Shown here: piece by piece, positions 1-8,713 of the stretch
How positions within the stretch are numbered: position 1 is the first letter of the stretch
Layout of the letters: every line of letters begins with the position of its first letter
NCBI GenBank assembly: GCA_964448135.1
Contig: CAYUVH010000006.1
Coordinates: 248,001-312,000, forward strand
DNA from: CAYUVH01 sp964448135
GTDB taxonomy: Bacteria; Verrucomicrobiota; Verrucomicrobiia; Limisphaerales; UBA8199
Direction: 5' to 3'
DNA length: 64,000 nucleotides
Made by a program: the position numbers and the translations under genes
The notes under the pieces: model-generated
What the model saw: only the letters and a program-made list of their open reading frames with translations
Told to the model about the DNA's origin: nothing
Databases searched by the model: none

Positions 1-649
1 GAAGCAGTGGGACCTCGCCCAGACGATGTATTCGCAGGACAACGACGGCTTCATCCCGCGCGAAGCCTACGGCACCAGCGCGATGCTAAACAATTGGGCG
101 CAGGTCGGGGACGTGAACCCGGGCACCAGCAGCGCGGACGTCTGGTATAACGCGCTGCCCGCCCTGCTTACGCTGAAAAAAGCCTCCGATTATTACGCGA
201 GCTTTCCGGCGAACGTGGGGAATTTCTATTCCCAGGGCAGCCTGTTCCATTGTCCGACGGCGAAGTTCCCCGACAATGCCGCCACCGCCCTAGCGGTTTA
301 TTTCCCCATCGCCATGAATTCAAAATTGATCGAGGGCACGGACAAGACCATCAAGGTGTCCACGATCATGCAGCCCTCGGCCACGGTTTTCTTCCTGGAG
401 AACCGGTTGCCGAACGAACCCAAGGCCGACTCCACGCAACCCGACACCGACCTTGGGCAACCCAGCAGCTACGCGAGCCGGTTCACGCCGCGGCATGATC
501 AGAAGGGGAACCTCGCCTTTGTGGATGGACATGTCGCATTACTGAAAGGCAGCAAGGTGGTGGAGACGCAAAACAATGCGAACAAGGGCAAGGCGATCAT
601 GCCGCAGGTGGAAATCGTCTGGACGCAGGATCCGTCGGTGACGCCGTAA
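1..649 (+). CDS. H-X9-DG-type pseudopilin-like protein, C-terminal part (5' end outside window)
   Basis: The reading frame is open from the first bases (KQWDLAQTMYSQDNDGFIPR), so this is the rest of a longer gene, not a gene starting at the first ATG at 26. The string Q-W-x-L-A-x-x-M-Y-x-Q-D-N-D-G-F resembles the region just after the N-terminal helix in DUF1559/prepilin-type proteins. Near the end, PRHDQKGNLAFVDGHVALL is the H-X9-DG signature that gives this family its name. These proteins normally carry an N-terminal FTLIELLVVIAIIAILA-type methylation/cleavage helix and sit in the envelope; the helix here lies upstream of the window. They are strongly expanded in Planctomycetes and Verrucomicrobia, and the precise role is unknown. 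A related full-length protein lies at 31062-31898. Confidence 0.85.
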   Translation, partial: KQWDLAQTMYSQDNDGFIPREAYGTSAMLNNWAQVGDVNPGTSSADVWYNALPALLTLKKASDYYASFPANVGNFYSQGSLFHCPTAKFPDNAATALAVYFPIAMNSKLIEGTDKTIKVSTIMQPSATVFFLENRLPNEPKADSTQPDTDLGQPSSYASRFTPRHDQKGNLAFVDGHVALLKGSKVVETQNNANKGKAIMPQVEIVWTQDPSVTP

Positions 650-656
650 GAACTGC

Positions 657-729
657 GGAGCGCCCATCTCTGAATGGGCGAGTTTCATACTGTCCTACGG
701 TAACGCGCCCATTCAGAGATGGGCGCTCC
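657..729. repeat. long perfect inverted repeat between convergent genes
   Basis: Two perfect 24-bp arms (657-680 and 706-729) are separated by 25 bp. Each arm contains a smaller hairpin, CGCCCAT-ctctga-ATGGGCG, so the element is a nested palindrome. It lies exactly between the convergent H-X9-DG gene and the DUF47 gene and would serve as a bidirectional transcription stop, although no T-tract follows. The nested structure looks more like two inverted copies of a REP-type unit than a standard terminator. Confidence 0.85.
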
Positions 730-733
730 TCGC

Positions 734-1372
734 TTAGGAATTCTTCAGCGCAATCTGGGCGACCACGTTGCCGGCGTCGCGGCAGCGGTCGATGACTTTC
801 TCCAGCTGTTCGTAGAGGTCCTTGAGCGCGATGATTTCGATGGCGTCCCGGTATCCGCTGAACATATCGCGATACAACTCGATCATCTGCCGGTCGGCTG
901 AGGATTCGAGTTGCTGGAGCTGGAAGTTCAATTGCTCGATCCAGGCGAGATCCTCCTTCCGCAAGTAGCGGATCAACTGGGTCACGATATCCACGGCACG
1001 CTCCAGCAGGCCGATCTGCATCGAAAAATCCGTTCGCCGCACACCCGGCGGCGAGAGCGACAGCCGCGCGGCGAACTTGTCCACCATCTTCGGGATTTTG
1101 TAGAGGACCGCCGAGAGCCGCGCGATATCCTCGCGGTCCAGCGGCGTGAGGAAGGTTTCGTAGATCGCCTGGTCCACCTGCTGCGTGATTTGTTTGTCCA
1201 CCAGGCGCAGGCGGACGAACTCATCCACCGGCAGGATCTTTTCGGGAGATTGATTGTAGGCCACCAGGGCCTGGACGCTGTTCCGGGCGACCTGCGCGCT
1301 GGACTCGAGCAATCCGAAAATCCGCTCTTCCTGGCCCAGGAGCTTTTGCAGTGAAAACATGCGGACAGACAT
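734..1372 (-). CDS. DUF47 / PhoU-like phosphate transport regulator
   Basis: The protein of about 212 residues is almost entirely alpha-helical. It has the DUF47 pattern: N-terminal MFSLQKLLGQEERIFGLLE, then helices with KITQQVDQAIYETFLTPLDREDIARLS-like spacing and a C-terminal DLYEQLEKVIDRCRDAGNVV segment. In this family the T-P-x-D-R-E-D-I motif and the C-terminal D-x-x-N/D-V helix are the usual hallmarks. Members commonly accompany PiT-type low-affinity phosphate transporters and are thought to regulate them. No pit gene is visible beside it: its 5' neighbour is divergent (1528 onward). An upstream GTG at 1405 is possible, but ATG 1372 or ATG 1360 fits the family N-terminus better. None has a strong Shine-Dalgarno. 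Confidence 0.8.
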   Translation of the reverse strand: MSVRMFSLQKLLGQEERIFGLLESSAQVARNSVQALVAYNQSPEKILPVDEFVRLRLVDKQITQQVDQAIYETFLTPLDREDIARLSAVLYKIPKMVDKFAARLSLSPPGVRRTDFSMQIGLLERAVDIVTQLIRYLRKEDLAWIEQLNFQLQQLESSADRQMIELYRDMFSGYRDAIEIIALKDLYEQLEKVIDRCRDAGNVVAQIALKNS

Positions 1373-1527
1373 GACAGGCGCTGGCGGTAAATGCACGTGA
1401 CACACTGTTACAATCGCGTGAAGGACCGCCGCGCGTCACCATTCCGTCACACAGTGCGCACCCAATCTTAACCTGTTCGCCACCGTGCCGGTCTTGCCGA
1501 TTCTCACCGGCACTTGAAAATATACTC

Positions 1528-3123
1528 ATGCGAATTTTTGTCCGGCTGCTGGCAGGCGTATTGGCTCTAACCGCCGTGAGCGGTGCTCTGGCCGGGGAGA
1601 AACCGCGCCATGTCGTGCTGGTGGTCTGGGATGGCATGCGGCCCGATTTTGTCGGCGCGGAAACCACCCCGAATCTGTTTCGCCTCGCGCAACAGGGCGT
1701 GACCTTCAAGAACCACCACCCGGTTTACATCACCACCACCGAGGTCAACGGCACGGCGCTGGCCACCGGCATGTATCCCGGCGAAAGCGGCGTGATCGGC
1801 AACAAGGAATTCCGCCCTGCCATCCAACCCGCCAAAAGCATTCACACCGAGGACCTCGAGGCCATCCGCAAGGGCGACGGGCTGTGGGACAAACGTTATC
1901 TCGCGTTTCCGACCGTGGCCGAGATGTTGCATGAGCACGGGCTCACCACCGTGATCGCCGGCGCCAAACCGGTGGCCCTGCTGCACGATCGCGCGCCGCG
2001 CGCGGAGCAGAATCTTGGCGTGAATCTCTTCGCCGGCGAATCGCTGCCCGAAAGCCTCGCGCCCGAATTGCGCAGGCAGTTCGGCGATTTTCCCGAAGCA
2101 AACATTTCCAGCGTCGAACGCGATGATTGGACCGCCGAGGCGCTGCTCGGCAGGCTTTGGGAAAAGGGCGTGCCCGCCTTCACGGTGCTGTGGTTGAGCG
2201 AGCCTGATCATTCGCAGCACGAAACCGGTCCGGGCTCGGCGCGTTCCCTGGCCGCCATCCGCCATTCCGATCAGGTGCTGGCCCGCGTGCTCGCGGCGCT
2301 CGATGGCAAACACGTCCGCGAAACAACCGATGTCATCGTCGTGTCCGATCACGCCTTTTCGACGATCGGGCGCAACGCGGACGTCGCAGCCACACTGAAT
2401 CGCAACGGATTCAACGCGTTTCGCAAGTTTCCCGCCGAAGGCGCCCGCGACGGCGATATCCTGGTGATCGGCAACGGCGGCACCGTCTTTCTCTACGTCC
2501 AGGGCAGCGACGCGGCGCTCGTCGAAAGGATCACGCGCTGTTTGCAACGCCAGGACTTTGCCGGCGTGCTCTTCACTCGCGAAGGCCTGCCGGGAACGTT
2601 CAGCCTGAAGGATGGTCGCCTTCACTCGAAGTTTGCGCCGGACATTGTGATGTCGCTGCGCTGGTCGCCGGCGAAAAGCACCAACGGCACACCCGGCTTG
2701 ATCTGCTCGGATTATTCCGAATACGGCCCGGGGCAGGGCATGCACGGCAGCCTGAGCACTTACGACCTGCACAACTTCTGCGTGGCGGCGGGGCCCGATT
2801 TTCGGGAGGGCATTCTCGACTATGTGCCCAGCGGGAATATTGATATCGCGCCGACGATTCTGGCGATTCTGGGCGTCACACCGCCGCACAAGCTGTCCGG
2901 CCGCGTGTTGCGCGAGGCGATGTCCGGCTCGGGGCCGGTAAACGTCGCCTTCGAATCGAAGCGGCTCGATGCCACCTACCGCGGCGGGGATTTTGTGTGG
3001 CGGCAGTATTTGAATTATTCGGAAGTGAACGGAACCGTTTATTTCGACGAGGGCAATGGCGAGCAAGCCGCGCCGGATGACGTGGCCAGGGTCGCCCCGC
3101 CGGCAGCGCCGGTCAGGCAGTAA
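1528..3123 (+). CDS. exported alkaline-phosphatase-superfamily phosphodiesterase
   Basis: 531 residues. An N-terminal signal peptide (MRIFVRLLAGVLALTAVSGALAG) points to export. The mature start VVLVVWDGMRPDFVG is the metal-binding Asp segment of the type I phosphodiesterase/nucleotide pyrophosphatase branch. TTTEVNGTALATGMYPG, near residue 75, supplies the candidate Thr nucleophile. Further metal ligands are visible in LSEPDHSQHETGPG (about residue 230) and VVSDHAFSTIG (about residue 270). The substrate is not evident; relatives hydrolyse nucleotides, phospholipids or phosphonates, and some are sulfatase-like. It is divergent from the DUF47 gene, which is also phosphate-linked, so a role in phosphate scavenging is plausible but inferred. 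The last 25 residues are low-complexity (A/P-rich). Confidence 0.82.
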   Translation: MRIFVRLLAGVLALTAVSGALAGEKPRHVVLVVWDGMRPDFVGAETTPNLFRLAQQGVTFKNHHPVYITTTEVNGTALATGMYPGESGVIGNKEFRPAIQPAKSIHTEDLEAIRKGDGLWDKRYLAFPTVAEMLHEHGLTTVIAGAKPVALLHDRAPRAEQNLGVNLFAGESLPESLAPELRRQFGDFPEANISSVERDDWTAEALLGRLWEKGVPAFTVLWLSEPDHSQHETGPGSARSLAAIRHSDQVLARVLAALDGKHVRETTDVIVVSDHAFSTIGRNADVAATLNRNGFNAFRKFPAEGARDGDILVIGNGGTVFLYVQGSDAALVERITRCLQRQDFAGVLFTREGLPGTFSLKDGRLHSKFAPDIVMSLRWSPAKSTNGTPGLICSDYSEYGPGQGMHGSLSTYDLHNFCVAAGPDFREGILDYVPSGNIDIAPTILAILGVTPPHKLSGRVLREAMSGSGPVNVAFESKRLDATYRGGDFVWRQYLNYSEVNGTVYFDEGNGEQAAPDDVARVAPPAAPVRQ

Positions 3124-3159
3124 CTCTCGTTTTGGGTCCCGTCCCATTCCAGGCGCGCT

Positions 3160-3330
3160 ATTACAAGCCACGGCTTCCGCCCTTTCTTCCGTGGCAGACG
3201 AGGCAACGAGGCTCCATATTTCCGATTACCCTTCGCACCCACTTCCCCGGAGACCATCTCAAACTCAAACCGTCCAAACGCCCTCCCTCTCCCCTCTCCT
3301 CGCACCGGCGCATGAGGGGAATTCCGCGCC
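3160..3330. repeat. dispersed repeat, copy 1 (second copy lies inside the terminase gene)
   Basis: The 3124-3340 gap contains no supported gene. Its core (about 3200-3320) matches 10100-10320 with several identical blocks: GACGAGGCTCCATA-type, then CAAACGCCCTCCCTCTCCCC, then ATGAGGGGAATT. The matching blocks occur in the same order and orientation. Copy 2 has extra sequence between the second and third blocks. The element has no long ORF of its own. Confidence 0.75.
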
Positions 3331-3340
3331 CACGAGCGGC

Positions 3341-5410
3341 CTACTGCGTCACCGCGATGCTCAGCGAGCGGGCGGCCAGGCCATTGGCTTTTGACGGGCG
3401 CTGACCGAGCGGCAAGTACGGCTGGGCCAGGGTTTCGGCCGCGGCTTTGGCGGGCTGCGGCCGGGGTTCGCCGCGATAGAGCGTGATGGAGACGTGTTCG
3501 TTGCGGCGGATGCAATCCTTGATCGCCTCCGGATTCTTTTCGCAATTCAACAGGGTCTTCCAGGAAAAAATATGCTTGGGCTTGTGGAAATCGCTGTTGG
3601 CGAGGAACGGCAGGCGGCTCAGGCTCACGGGCGTGAAGAGGTTGTTGCGATTGGCGATTTCCCACGCGTCGATCACGGGCGCGAATTTTTCCTGGTTCTC
3701 CCAGAGATACAGGGTTTCCTTCGTCCATTCCGATTTCATCAGGTGCGGATGCGCGGCGATGGCGAGGCCGCCCTGGATGTGAATGCGCTGGATAGTCTCG
3801 AGGAGGTCGAGGCGCGGGCTGATCGGCGCGCGCAGGTCAACGCCCAGCAGGTGCGCGGACGATTTGCTGGTCGCGCCGTCCTTGTTGAACTCCAGGCCCG
3901 TCATCACGATCATGCCGTAGCGCCGCCACGCGCGCGTCGCCTCGGCGGCGATCACTTCGAAGTATTCCCCGATCTGGTCGTAGCTCATCGTGAACGGCGT
4001 CAGCCGCGAGAGCTTGCCGATCAACCGCCGCGGATCGGTCCAGTGATCGGTGATGCAGATGCAATCGAAGCCCCGCATCCCGTAGAAATCCACCACCTCC
4101 GGCACGGTGAGCTTGCCGTCGGAATAATTGGTGTGAATGTGAAAATCGCAAAGCAACGGCTGGCGCGCGCGGCGGTTCACCTTGCTGCTGGCGCGGACGG
4201 GTGCCACCGGTTCCGGCTCGGGTGCGCGGGCGGCGACACCGGGCCGCGGCTCATCCACGATGGACAGCGGAAACATTTCCGGGCGCGCGCAATGATCGGC
4301 GCGCTCGCATTCCTCCAGAATCAGTTGCGCCGTGCGCAACGCGGCGTCCGGGCGGCTCGCGCGGGTGATATTTTCCCGCCACCGGCTCCTGAGCCCGCCG
4401 TCGTCCTCCGCGAGGCGTTCCACCCAGCGGGCGACTTCCTTTTTGCCATCCGCCACGGCGCCGATGCCCAGTTCGGTGATGAGCCGGGCGTTGCCGTCCT
4501 CCTGCCCGGGGATGACCTGGTTGATGATCATCGGGCACTTCGCGGCGATGGCCTCCTGCACGGACGCGCCGCCGGCCTTGCCGATCACGACGTGGCTGCG
4601 CATCAGCAACTGCGGCATCTGGTTCGTCCAGCCGAGCAAGTGGAGGCGGCCGGCGTGTTCGCGGGCGCGGCGGGCGAGCTTCTCCTTCAACTCTGAATAC
4701 CGGCCGACGGTCACGGTCAGTTCCACATCGGGAATCTCGAGCAGGCGATCAATGGCTTTGCCGCACTTCTTCTTGCCCGTGTTGATCAGGTAAAGCACGC
4801 GGAACGCCTGGCCCGCGCGCGGCGGCGAGGGCGGATTCTTCGCCTCGCCGGTGAACACCGGACTGATCGGAAAACCCAGCGCACGAATTTTGTCCCGTTC
4901 GATGCCCGCCTCGGCCAGCACGTCGCCGGTCTGCTCATCGCACACCACGAAGCGATCGCTCGGCGCGCGGTGCCACACGGAGCTGATGGAGCGGGCATCC
5001 GTGATCACGGTGACCAGGCGGAAGGGGCGCTCGCAACGATCACGGAACACGTTGTCGATCAATTGCGCGTAGGTCGGATAAGTGCTGACGACGCAATCAG
5101 GCTGGGTCTTTTCGATGAGTTGCACCAGCGTATCCTGCAAGCGCGAGAGGCCGCGGCCATCCGCCAGCCAGGGTGAGCGGTCGAGCAACCGGAAAAACCC
5201 CGCCCACACCATCGGCGCGTAACGCACCGCGCCGAGATACGCCTTCTTCGCGATGTGATTCAGGCGCTTGTAGCTGCGTTCGTACAAATCCGCGACCGTG
5301 ATCTGCGCGTCGGGCGCAATTTGTTCCAGCGCTTCGCGAATGTTGCGCGCGGCCGCGTTATGGCCGTCGCCGAATCCGGCGGTGAGGATAAGCACGCTTT
5401 TCATGGGCAT
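3341..5410 (-). CDS. MGDG-synthase/MurG-like glycosyltransferase fused to a PHP phosphoesterase domain
   Basis: The likely start is ATG 5410 or 5404 (MPMKSVLILTAGFGDGHNAAA), because the conserved N-terminus begins there; the longer reading frame to 5581 adds an unrelated tail. Residues 1-380 form a GT-B glycosyltransferase of the monogalactosyldiacylglycerol-synthase/processive UDP-sugar transferase type: the G-F-G-D-G-H-N motif, the acceptor-side DLYERSYKRLN helix, and a C-terminal nucleotide-sugar site with VVIGKAGGASVQEAIA and IINQVIPGQEDGNA. After a short Pro/Ala-rich linker, residues about 420-680 form a PHP domain: LLCDFHIHTNYSDGKLTVPE, CICITDHWTD, AAHPHLMKSEW and LANSDFHKPK carry the metal-binding His/Asp set. 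The two activities are normally separate proteins; the combined substrate is unknown. The last 60 residues look unstructured. Confidence 0.85.
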   Translation of the reverse strand: MPMKSVLILTAGFGDGHNAAARNIREALEQIAPDAQITVADLYERSYKRLNHIAKKAYLGAVRYAPMVWAGFFRLLDRSPWLADGRGLSRLQDTLVQLIEKTQPDCVVSTYPTYAQLIDNVFRDRCERPFRLVTVITDARSISSVWHRAPSDRFVVCDEQTGDVLAEAGIERDKIRALGFPISPVFTGEAKNPPSPPRAGQAFRVLYLINTGKKKCGKAIDRLLEIPDVELTVTVGRYSELKEKLARRAREHAGRLHLLGWTNQMPQLLMRSHVVIGKAGGASVQEAIAAKCPMIINQVIPGQEDGNARLITELGIGAVADGKKEVARWVERLAEDDGGLRSRWRENITRASRPDAALRTAQLILEECERADHCARPEMFPLSIVDEPRPGVAARAPEPEPVAPVRASSKVNRRARQPLLCDFHIHTNYSDGKLTVPEVVDFYGMRGFDCICITDHWTDPRRLIGKLSRLTPFTMSYDQIGEYFEVIAAEATRAWRRYGMIVMTGLEFNKDGATSKSSAHLLGVDLRAPISPRLDLLETIQRIHIQGGLAIAAHPHLMKSEWTKETLYLWENQEKFAPVIDAWEIANRNNLFTPVSLSRLPFLANSDFHKPKHIFSWKTLLNCEKNPEAIKDCIRRNEHVSITLYRGEPRPQPAKAAAETLAQPYLPLGQRPSKANGLAARSLSIAVTQ

Positions 5411-5542
5411 TACTAATGCCAAGCCTGCGGGTCGGATGTGACGGAATGGCGTCGGTTGCGTGAAATGCCAACGACATTTATCCGCGAATTGTAACACGCA
5501 CGTCGCTGTCACTGCGGCAGCCGGGAGGGCTATGCTCGCCGC

Positions 5543-5698
5543 ATGGATTGGATGGGAAAACTGATCTTCGGGCGAATGCACCCCGGCAGGCGGCGCAAGG
5601 AGCTCCGCATGCTGGCGCTCGCGCTGCTACTGGCGTCGTTGCTGTGCCTGATCATCGGCGGCGCCATCTACGTCCTCTCCGCCCAGAACCGGATTTGA
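5543..5698 (+). CDS. small single-pass membrane protein (51 aa)
   Basis: A short reading frame starts at ATG 5543: a basic N-terminus (MDWMGKLIFGRMHPGRRRKE) followed by one hydrophobic helix (LALALLLASLLCLIIGGAIY), ending NRI and TGA. The inside-positive charge distribution predicts N-in topology. It lies divergently from the glycosyltransferase gene, and GGGAGG (5523-5528) is a possible but distant ribosome site. No family is recognised. Length, charge pattern and codon usage argue for a real gene, but short length leaves doubt. Confidence 0.55.
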   Translation: MDWMGKLIFGRMHPGRRRKELRMLALALLLASLLCLIIGGAIYVLSAQNRI

Positions 5699-5742
5699 TC
5701 GTCGTCGTCGGCAAACAGTCTGGTCTATCGGCCAGCCTGTCT

Positions 5743-5796
5743 GTTCCACCCGTCCCACCGGTCCCACCCGTCCCACCGGTCCCACTGGTCCCATCG
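5743..5796. repeat. 9-bp tandem repeat, six units
   Basis: Six head-to-tail units of consensus GTCCCACCG run from 5743 to 5796; the first, fifth and sixth units are slightly diverged. The unit length is a multiple of three, but the array lies downstream of a stop codon and in no convincing gene. Confidence 0.9.
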
Positions 5797-5947
5797 GTTC
5801 GGGATTATGCACCCTACCATTTCAACAGGGCGGGAACAATGCGGCGAATGGTGGCATTTTGGGAACGCATACCAGCCAGAGTTTGCCCCTGAATTTTGGG
5901 TTGTGCAATCGCCCGAAAACGCTTCAAATCCACCCGGAAAGGAAACC

Positions 5948-6583
5948 ATGCAAACAGAAGGGATTTTCTATGCGGCGGCTTGGAGTCTTGCCGATTGGGC
6001 GAACCTTGCGCAAATTCTTAGCCTCTTGGGGTTGCCGCTAACGGTTATCGCTTGGCTAATCACGCGGGAACAAACGGCAAAGTTTTGGAGCAAAAACCGA
6101 AACTGGATTTTTGGATTTTTCGCGCTTCTGTTTTTGGTTGGGCTTTGGCGGTTCGGCTGGCTGAATTGGGTTGGCGCTTTCCTGAGTTATCGCGTTCCGG
6201 TTTGGGGCGTTCTTTTGGGGTTGCTCGTGGTTGCCGCCATTGTTGCGGGATTCATCGTCGTTGCTCTTTGGTATGAAAAACACAAATCAGGGCCAAAGAC
6301 TCCTGAGCAATACACGCCGGACGATTACAAAAGCGATTTTCTATATGAAGCTGATTGGCATTGGAACTATAGCGACAGCACAATCAATGAACCGCACCCC
6401 TTTTGCCCACGCTTCAATTGCCAATCCCGATTAGAGATTCAAAGGGATTCAAGTAGAAGTTTCGGCTACCATTTGAACGGCGTTGTTAATCTTGTTTGTC
6501 CGAATTGCGGCTTTCGCAGGGAATATGATTACACTTTTGCGAAACTGCAAACCCTAAGAGGCTGTATTTCAACACCCTGCTAG
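5948..6583 (+). CDS. unrecognised membrane protein with C-terminal zinc-ribbon-like domain (probably frameshifted)
   Basis: Start chosen at ATG 5948, preceded by GGAAAGGAAACC; an in-frame ATG at 5807 gives an unlikely extension. Three hydrophobic segments (about residues 18-38, 50-68 and 84-108) are followed by a soluble domain with two cysteine knuckles, CPRFNCQ and CPNCGF, suggesting a zinc ribbon. The frame stops at 6583, but the -1 frame continues with coding-like sequence (LYFNTLLVGIEIERR ... RAKNQSEEII) to a stop at 6673-6675. A one-base indel near 6555-6562 therefore probably truncates the protein or marks a sequencing error. The gene is markedly more AT-rich than the flanking chromosome, like its neighbour at 6706. 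No function is assigned. Confidence 0.65.
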   Translation: MQTEGIFYAAAWSLADWANLAQILSLLGLPLTVIAWLITREQTAKFWSKNRNWIFGFFALLFLVGLWRFGWLNWVGAFLSYRVPVWGVLLGLLVVAAIVAGFIVVALWYEKHKSGPKTPEQYTPDDYKSDFLYEADWHWNYSDSTINEPHPFCPRFNCQSRLEIQRDSSRSFGYHLNGVVNLVCPNCGFRREYDYTFAKLQTLRGCISTPC

Positions 6584-6705
6584 TTGGAATCGAAATAGAG
6601 CGACGAATCAGAACGAAAGAATTTCAAAAGATACTTGCCGTAAGAGCCAAGAATCAAAGTGAAGAAATTATCTAGGCTCGTGGCGCTCGCCCTTGCTGGT
6701 TAGGG

Positions 6706-7713
6706 ATGGCGCTAATGACTCAAATCTGGCGATTCCGAATCAAGCATTATGGCTTTCGCGTCATATTGCTGGCCATTCTTTTGGCGGGGCTGGCGCTCGT
6801 CGCATTTGCGATTTTCTTTTTGCAAGGATGGATTAATCGTCTTATCTATTCTTGCGCTGGCGTTGTGGTTTGCCTTTTCGCGTGTCAACAATACTGGTTG
6901 CTCTTGTCTTACGAAAAACACGCATGGACTCTCTATTCATTTAAGGGACAACATTTGCCACACGGTTACGAAAAAGAAAATCTGCTGCATCTGCTAATGA
7001 ACCGGGAAACTTATTTGGTGGATACGAATTTCCCTTGGCCCAAATTAACCGCCAATATTGCCAACAAAGATAAGGCGTTTGTTTTTGGCCGAACTCACCA
7101 AGAGGAAAAGGCCAATCGGTATTCCTTCTACTTCGAGAATTGGCACCACTTGCGACAAGGTAACGGCTACCTCTTGGCTACCGACGATAGTTTTAGATTT
7201 ACGGTTTGCATTGAAAGATTCGATAAGTATTTCGGAAGGACAAAGAGTAAAAGGAAAGTCCGTATAGCTTCACTATCAGAAGATGAAAAACGCAGACAAA
7301 TTCCCGATTATGAAGATTATTCCGACAATAGGGCGCAATCATTTAAAGTAGCGAAGAAAGATTTGTTAGAACGCCTTGGGATAAGTCATATTGACGAATT
7401 AGACAATCGCCGAAAGTTCAAAGCCCTGCGCGTATGTCGGCAAGCTGTTATTAAAATTCGTGTCCCATTTTGTCGCGGTGATTATCTGGAATCTACCGAC
7501 TTGGCGGCGGATTGTTTTGCCTTACTGTTAATAGAAAGTAAACACCAACGGAACGAATTCAAGCGGGACGATAAACCGCATTTCTTGCATGACACGATTT
7601 TATTGAGGGACGCGATTTACTTGGGCTGCGGGATACTTACTGACGATATTGACTTAACACGAATGGCCGAACGCTATTGCGGCCTTCCGGTTAAACGTGC
7701 GAAGGATGTTTAG
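6706..7713 (+). CDS. unrecognised membrane-anchored protein (335 aa)
   Basis: Two N-terminal hydrophobic helices (RVILLAILLAGLALVAFAIF and LIYSCAGVVVCLFACQQYWL), joined by a very short loop, anchor a cytoplasmic domain of about 265 residues rich in charged and aromatic residues. No motif is recognised. ATG 6706 and ATG 6715 are both possible starts. The gene follows the preceding membrane protein on the same strand and shares its low GC, so both probably arrived together as an accessory islet. The domain contains long basic stretches (RTKSKRKVR) and a YEDYSDNRAQSFKVAKKDLL segment, without recognisable catalytic signatures. Confidence 0.65.
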   Translation: MALMTQIWRFRIKHYGFRVILLAILLAGLALVAFAIFFLQGWINRLIYSCAGVVVCLFACQQYWLLLSYEKHAWTLYSFKGQHLPHGYEKENLLHLLMNRETYLVDTNFPWPKLTANIANKDKAFVFGRTHQEEKANRYSFYFENWHHLRQGNGYLLATDDSFRFTVCIERFDKYFGRTKSKRKVRIASLSEDEKRRQIPDYEDYSDNRAQSFKVAKKDLLERLGISHIDELDNRRKFKALRVCRQAVIKIRVPFCRGDYLESTDLAADCFALLLIESKHQRNEFKRDDKPHFLHDTILLRDAIYLGCGILTDDIDLTRMAERYCGLPVKRAKDV

Positions 7714-7798
7714 CGCCCACGCTTCCAGTCGCGAAGTTTAATTGCCACCGTCAAAGCGCCTGCTGTAACCCCCAACATTACAGAAACAAAACCCATCA

Positions 7799-8086
7799 AT
7801 GGCGACTCATGGGTTCATAGATTTCTTTTTTGCAAATCCCGTATCCGTAATCCCCGGCACGACGTATTTCTTTCAACCGTTCCTTCAGTCGGGAGATCAG
7901 TATGGCATAGGGGGCAACATACAAGGGCACGATTATTCTGGTGGAACCGCTTATTTTAATGGCCTGCCGTCAACATCGGACCTTTGGTTCCGTGAGGGCA
8001 TCACCCCGGAGCCGTCAACGGGCGCACTATTCATTCTTGGCGGTTGCGCTCTGATGTGGGCCAAACGGTGGCGTTTACGAGCGTAG
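7799..8086 (+). pseudogene. C-terminal remnant of a PEP-CTERM exported protein
   Basis: The last 28 residues (PEPSTGALFILGGCALMWAK followed by RWRLRA) are a clear PEP-CTERM sorting tail: Pro-Glu-Pro, a hydrophobic helix, then basic residues. These tails direct exported proteins to exosortase. The preceding 65 residues resemble the last strands of a beta-sandwich domain, but there is no signal peptide. The frame is closed by a TAA at 7766-7768 just upstream, so the N-terminal part is missing. I read it as a decayed or truncated gene. Confidence 0.65.
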
Positions 8087-8599
8087 CAGGCTCCGCTGGC
8101 AGTAGCCCAATCGCGCAATCGTCAGTGCTCACTATTGACACTTTTCCGCCCTCATCACGCCTCCTTTTTCGTGTATTTTTGTGCCTTTTTGTGGCTATTG
8201 GCCTTCGATTCTTGTATTAAAACTTTTGCGCCTTCTGCGCTTTTTAGCGGCTAATTCTTCCTCACCTTCATTCTCCGTTTCCGCAGTTCGCTCCTGTTCA
8301 ACCTTTCCTTTTGATCCGCGTAATCCGCGCCCTCCGCGGCCCATCCTCTTTTCCCCATTTCTGACCTTCGTTTTCCGTTTTACGAATTTCAATGTCAAAC
8401 TTCTTTTAGTCCATTTTCTCGTTTTTGCCTCTTCCAACCACCATTTTACCCCGGTAAACATTGGCTCCTTTTAACCTCCGGCCCTTGCAAATCTTTTTCC
8501 AATAATCTCCCGCGGTGGGAGATCATTTTTCTTCCCATTCTGCCATACTGCCCCCGTGTGAATGAAATTTCTCATTCACCGAAGGAGGAAAGAAACGAT
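8087..8599. other. intergenic, T-rich low-complexity sequence, no gene supported
   Basis: From about 8150 to 8470 the plus strand is T/C-rich with recurring phrases such as TTTTTGTGCC, TTCTGCGC and TTTTTAGCGG. Open frames here translate to low-complexity protein and have no ribosome site. 8540-8599 carries a plausible promoter/leader for the small ORF at 8600, with a strong Shine-Dalgarno GAAGGAGGA at 8581-8589. Confidence 0.6.
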
Positions 8600-8713
8600 A
8601 TGAGTTCGAATGCAAACGGGTCCATCGGGCTAACCGCCCGCGAACCCGCCCGCCCAAGCCCGGAGGCGAATAAACCCTCAACCCTCAACTTTCAACTCTC
8701 AACCATTGGATGA
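8600..8713 (+). CDS. small leader-like ORF (37 aa) overlapping the small terminase gene
   Basis: ATG 8600 stands 10 bp after the strong Shine-Dalgarno GAAGGAGGA. The 37-codon product ends in STLNFQLSTIG, encoded by a CAACTTTCAACTCTCAACC-type repeat that is widespread in Verrucomicrobia as non-coding sequence. Its TGA (8711-8713) overlaps the ATG (8710-8712) of the next gene as ATGA, the classic arrangement for translational coupling. The peptide probably matters mainly as a means of starting ribosomes on the terminase gene, which has no good ribosome site of its own. Confidence 0.5.
   Translation: MSSNANGSIGLTAREPARPSPEANKPSTLNFQLSTIG

Noticed and set aside
8181..8474. T-rich frame after the PEP-CTERM remnant
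   Set aside because: Low-complexity sequence with repeated phrases; no start context.
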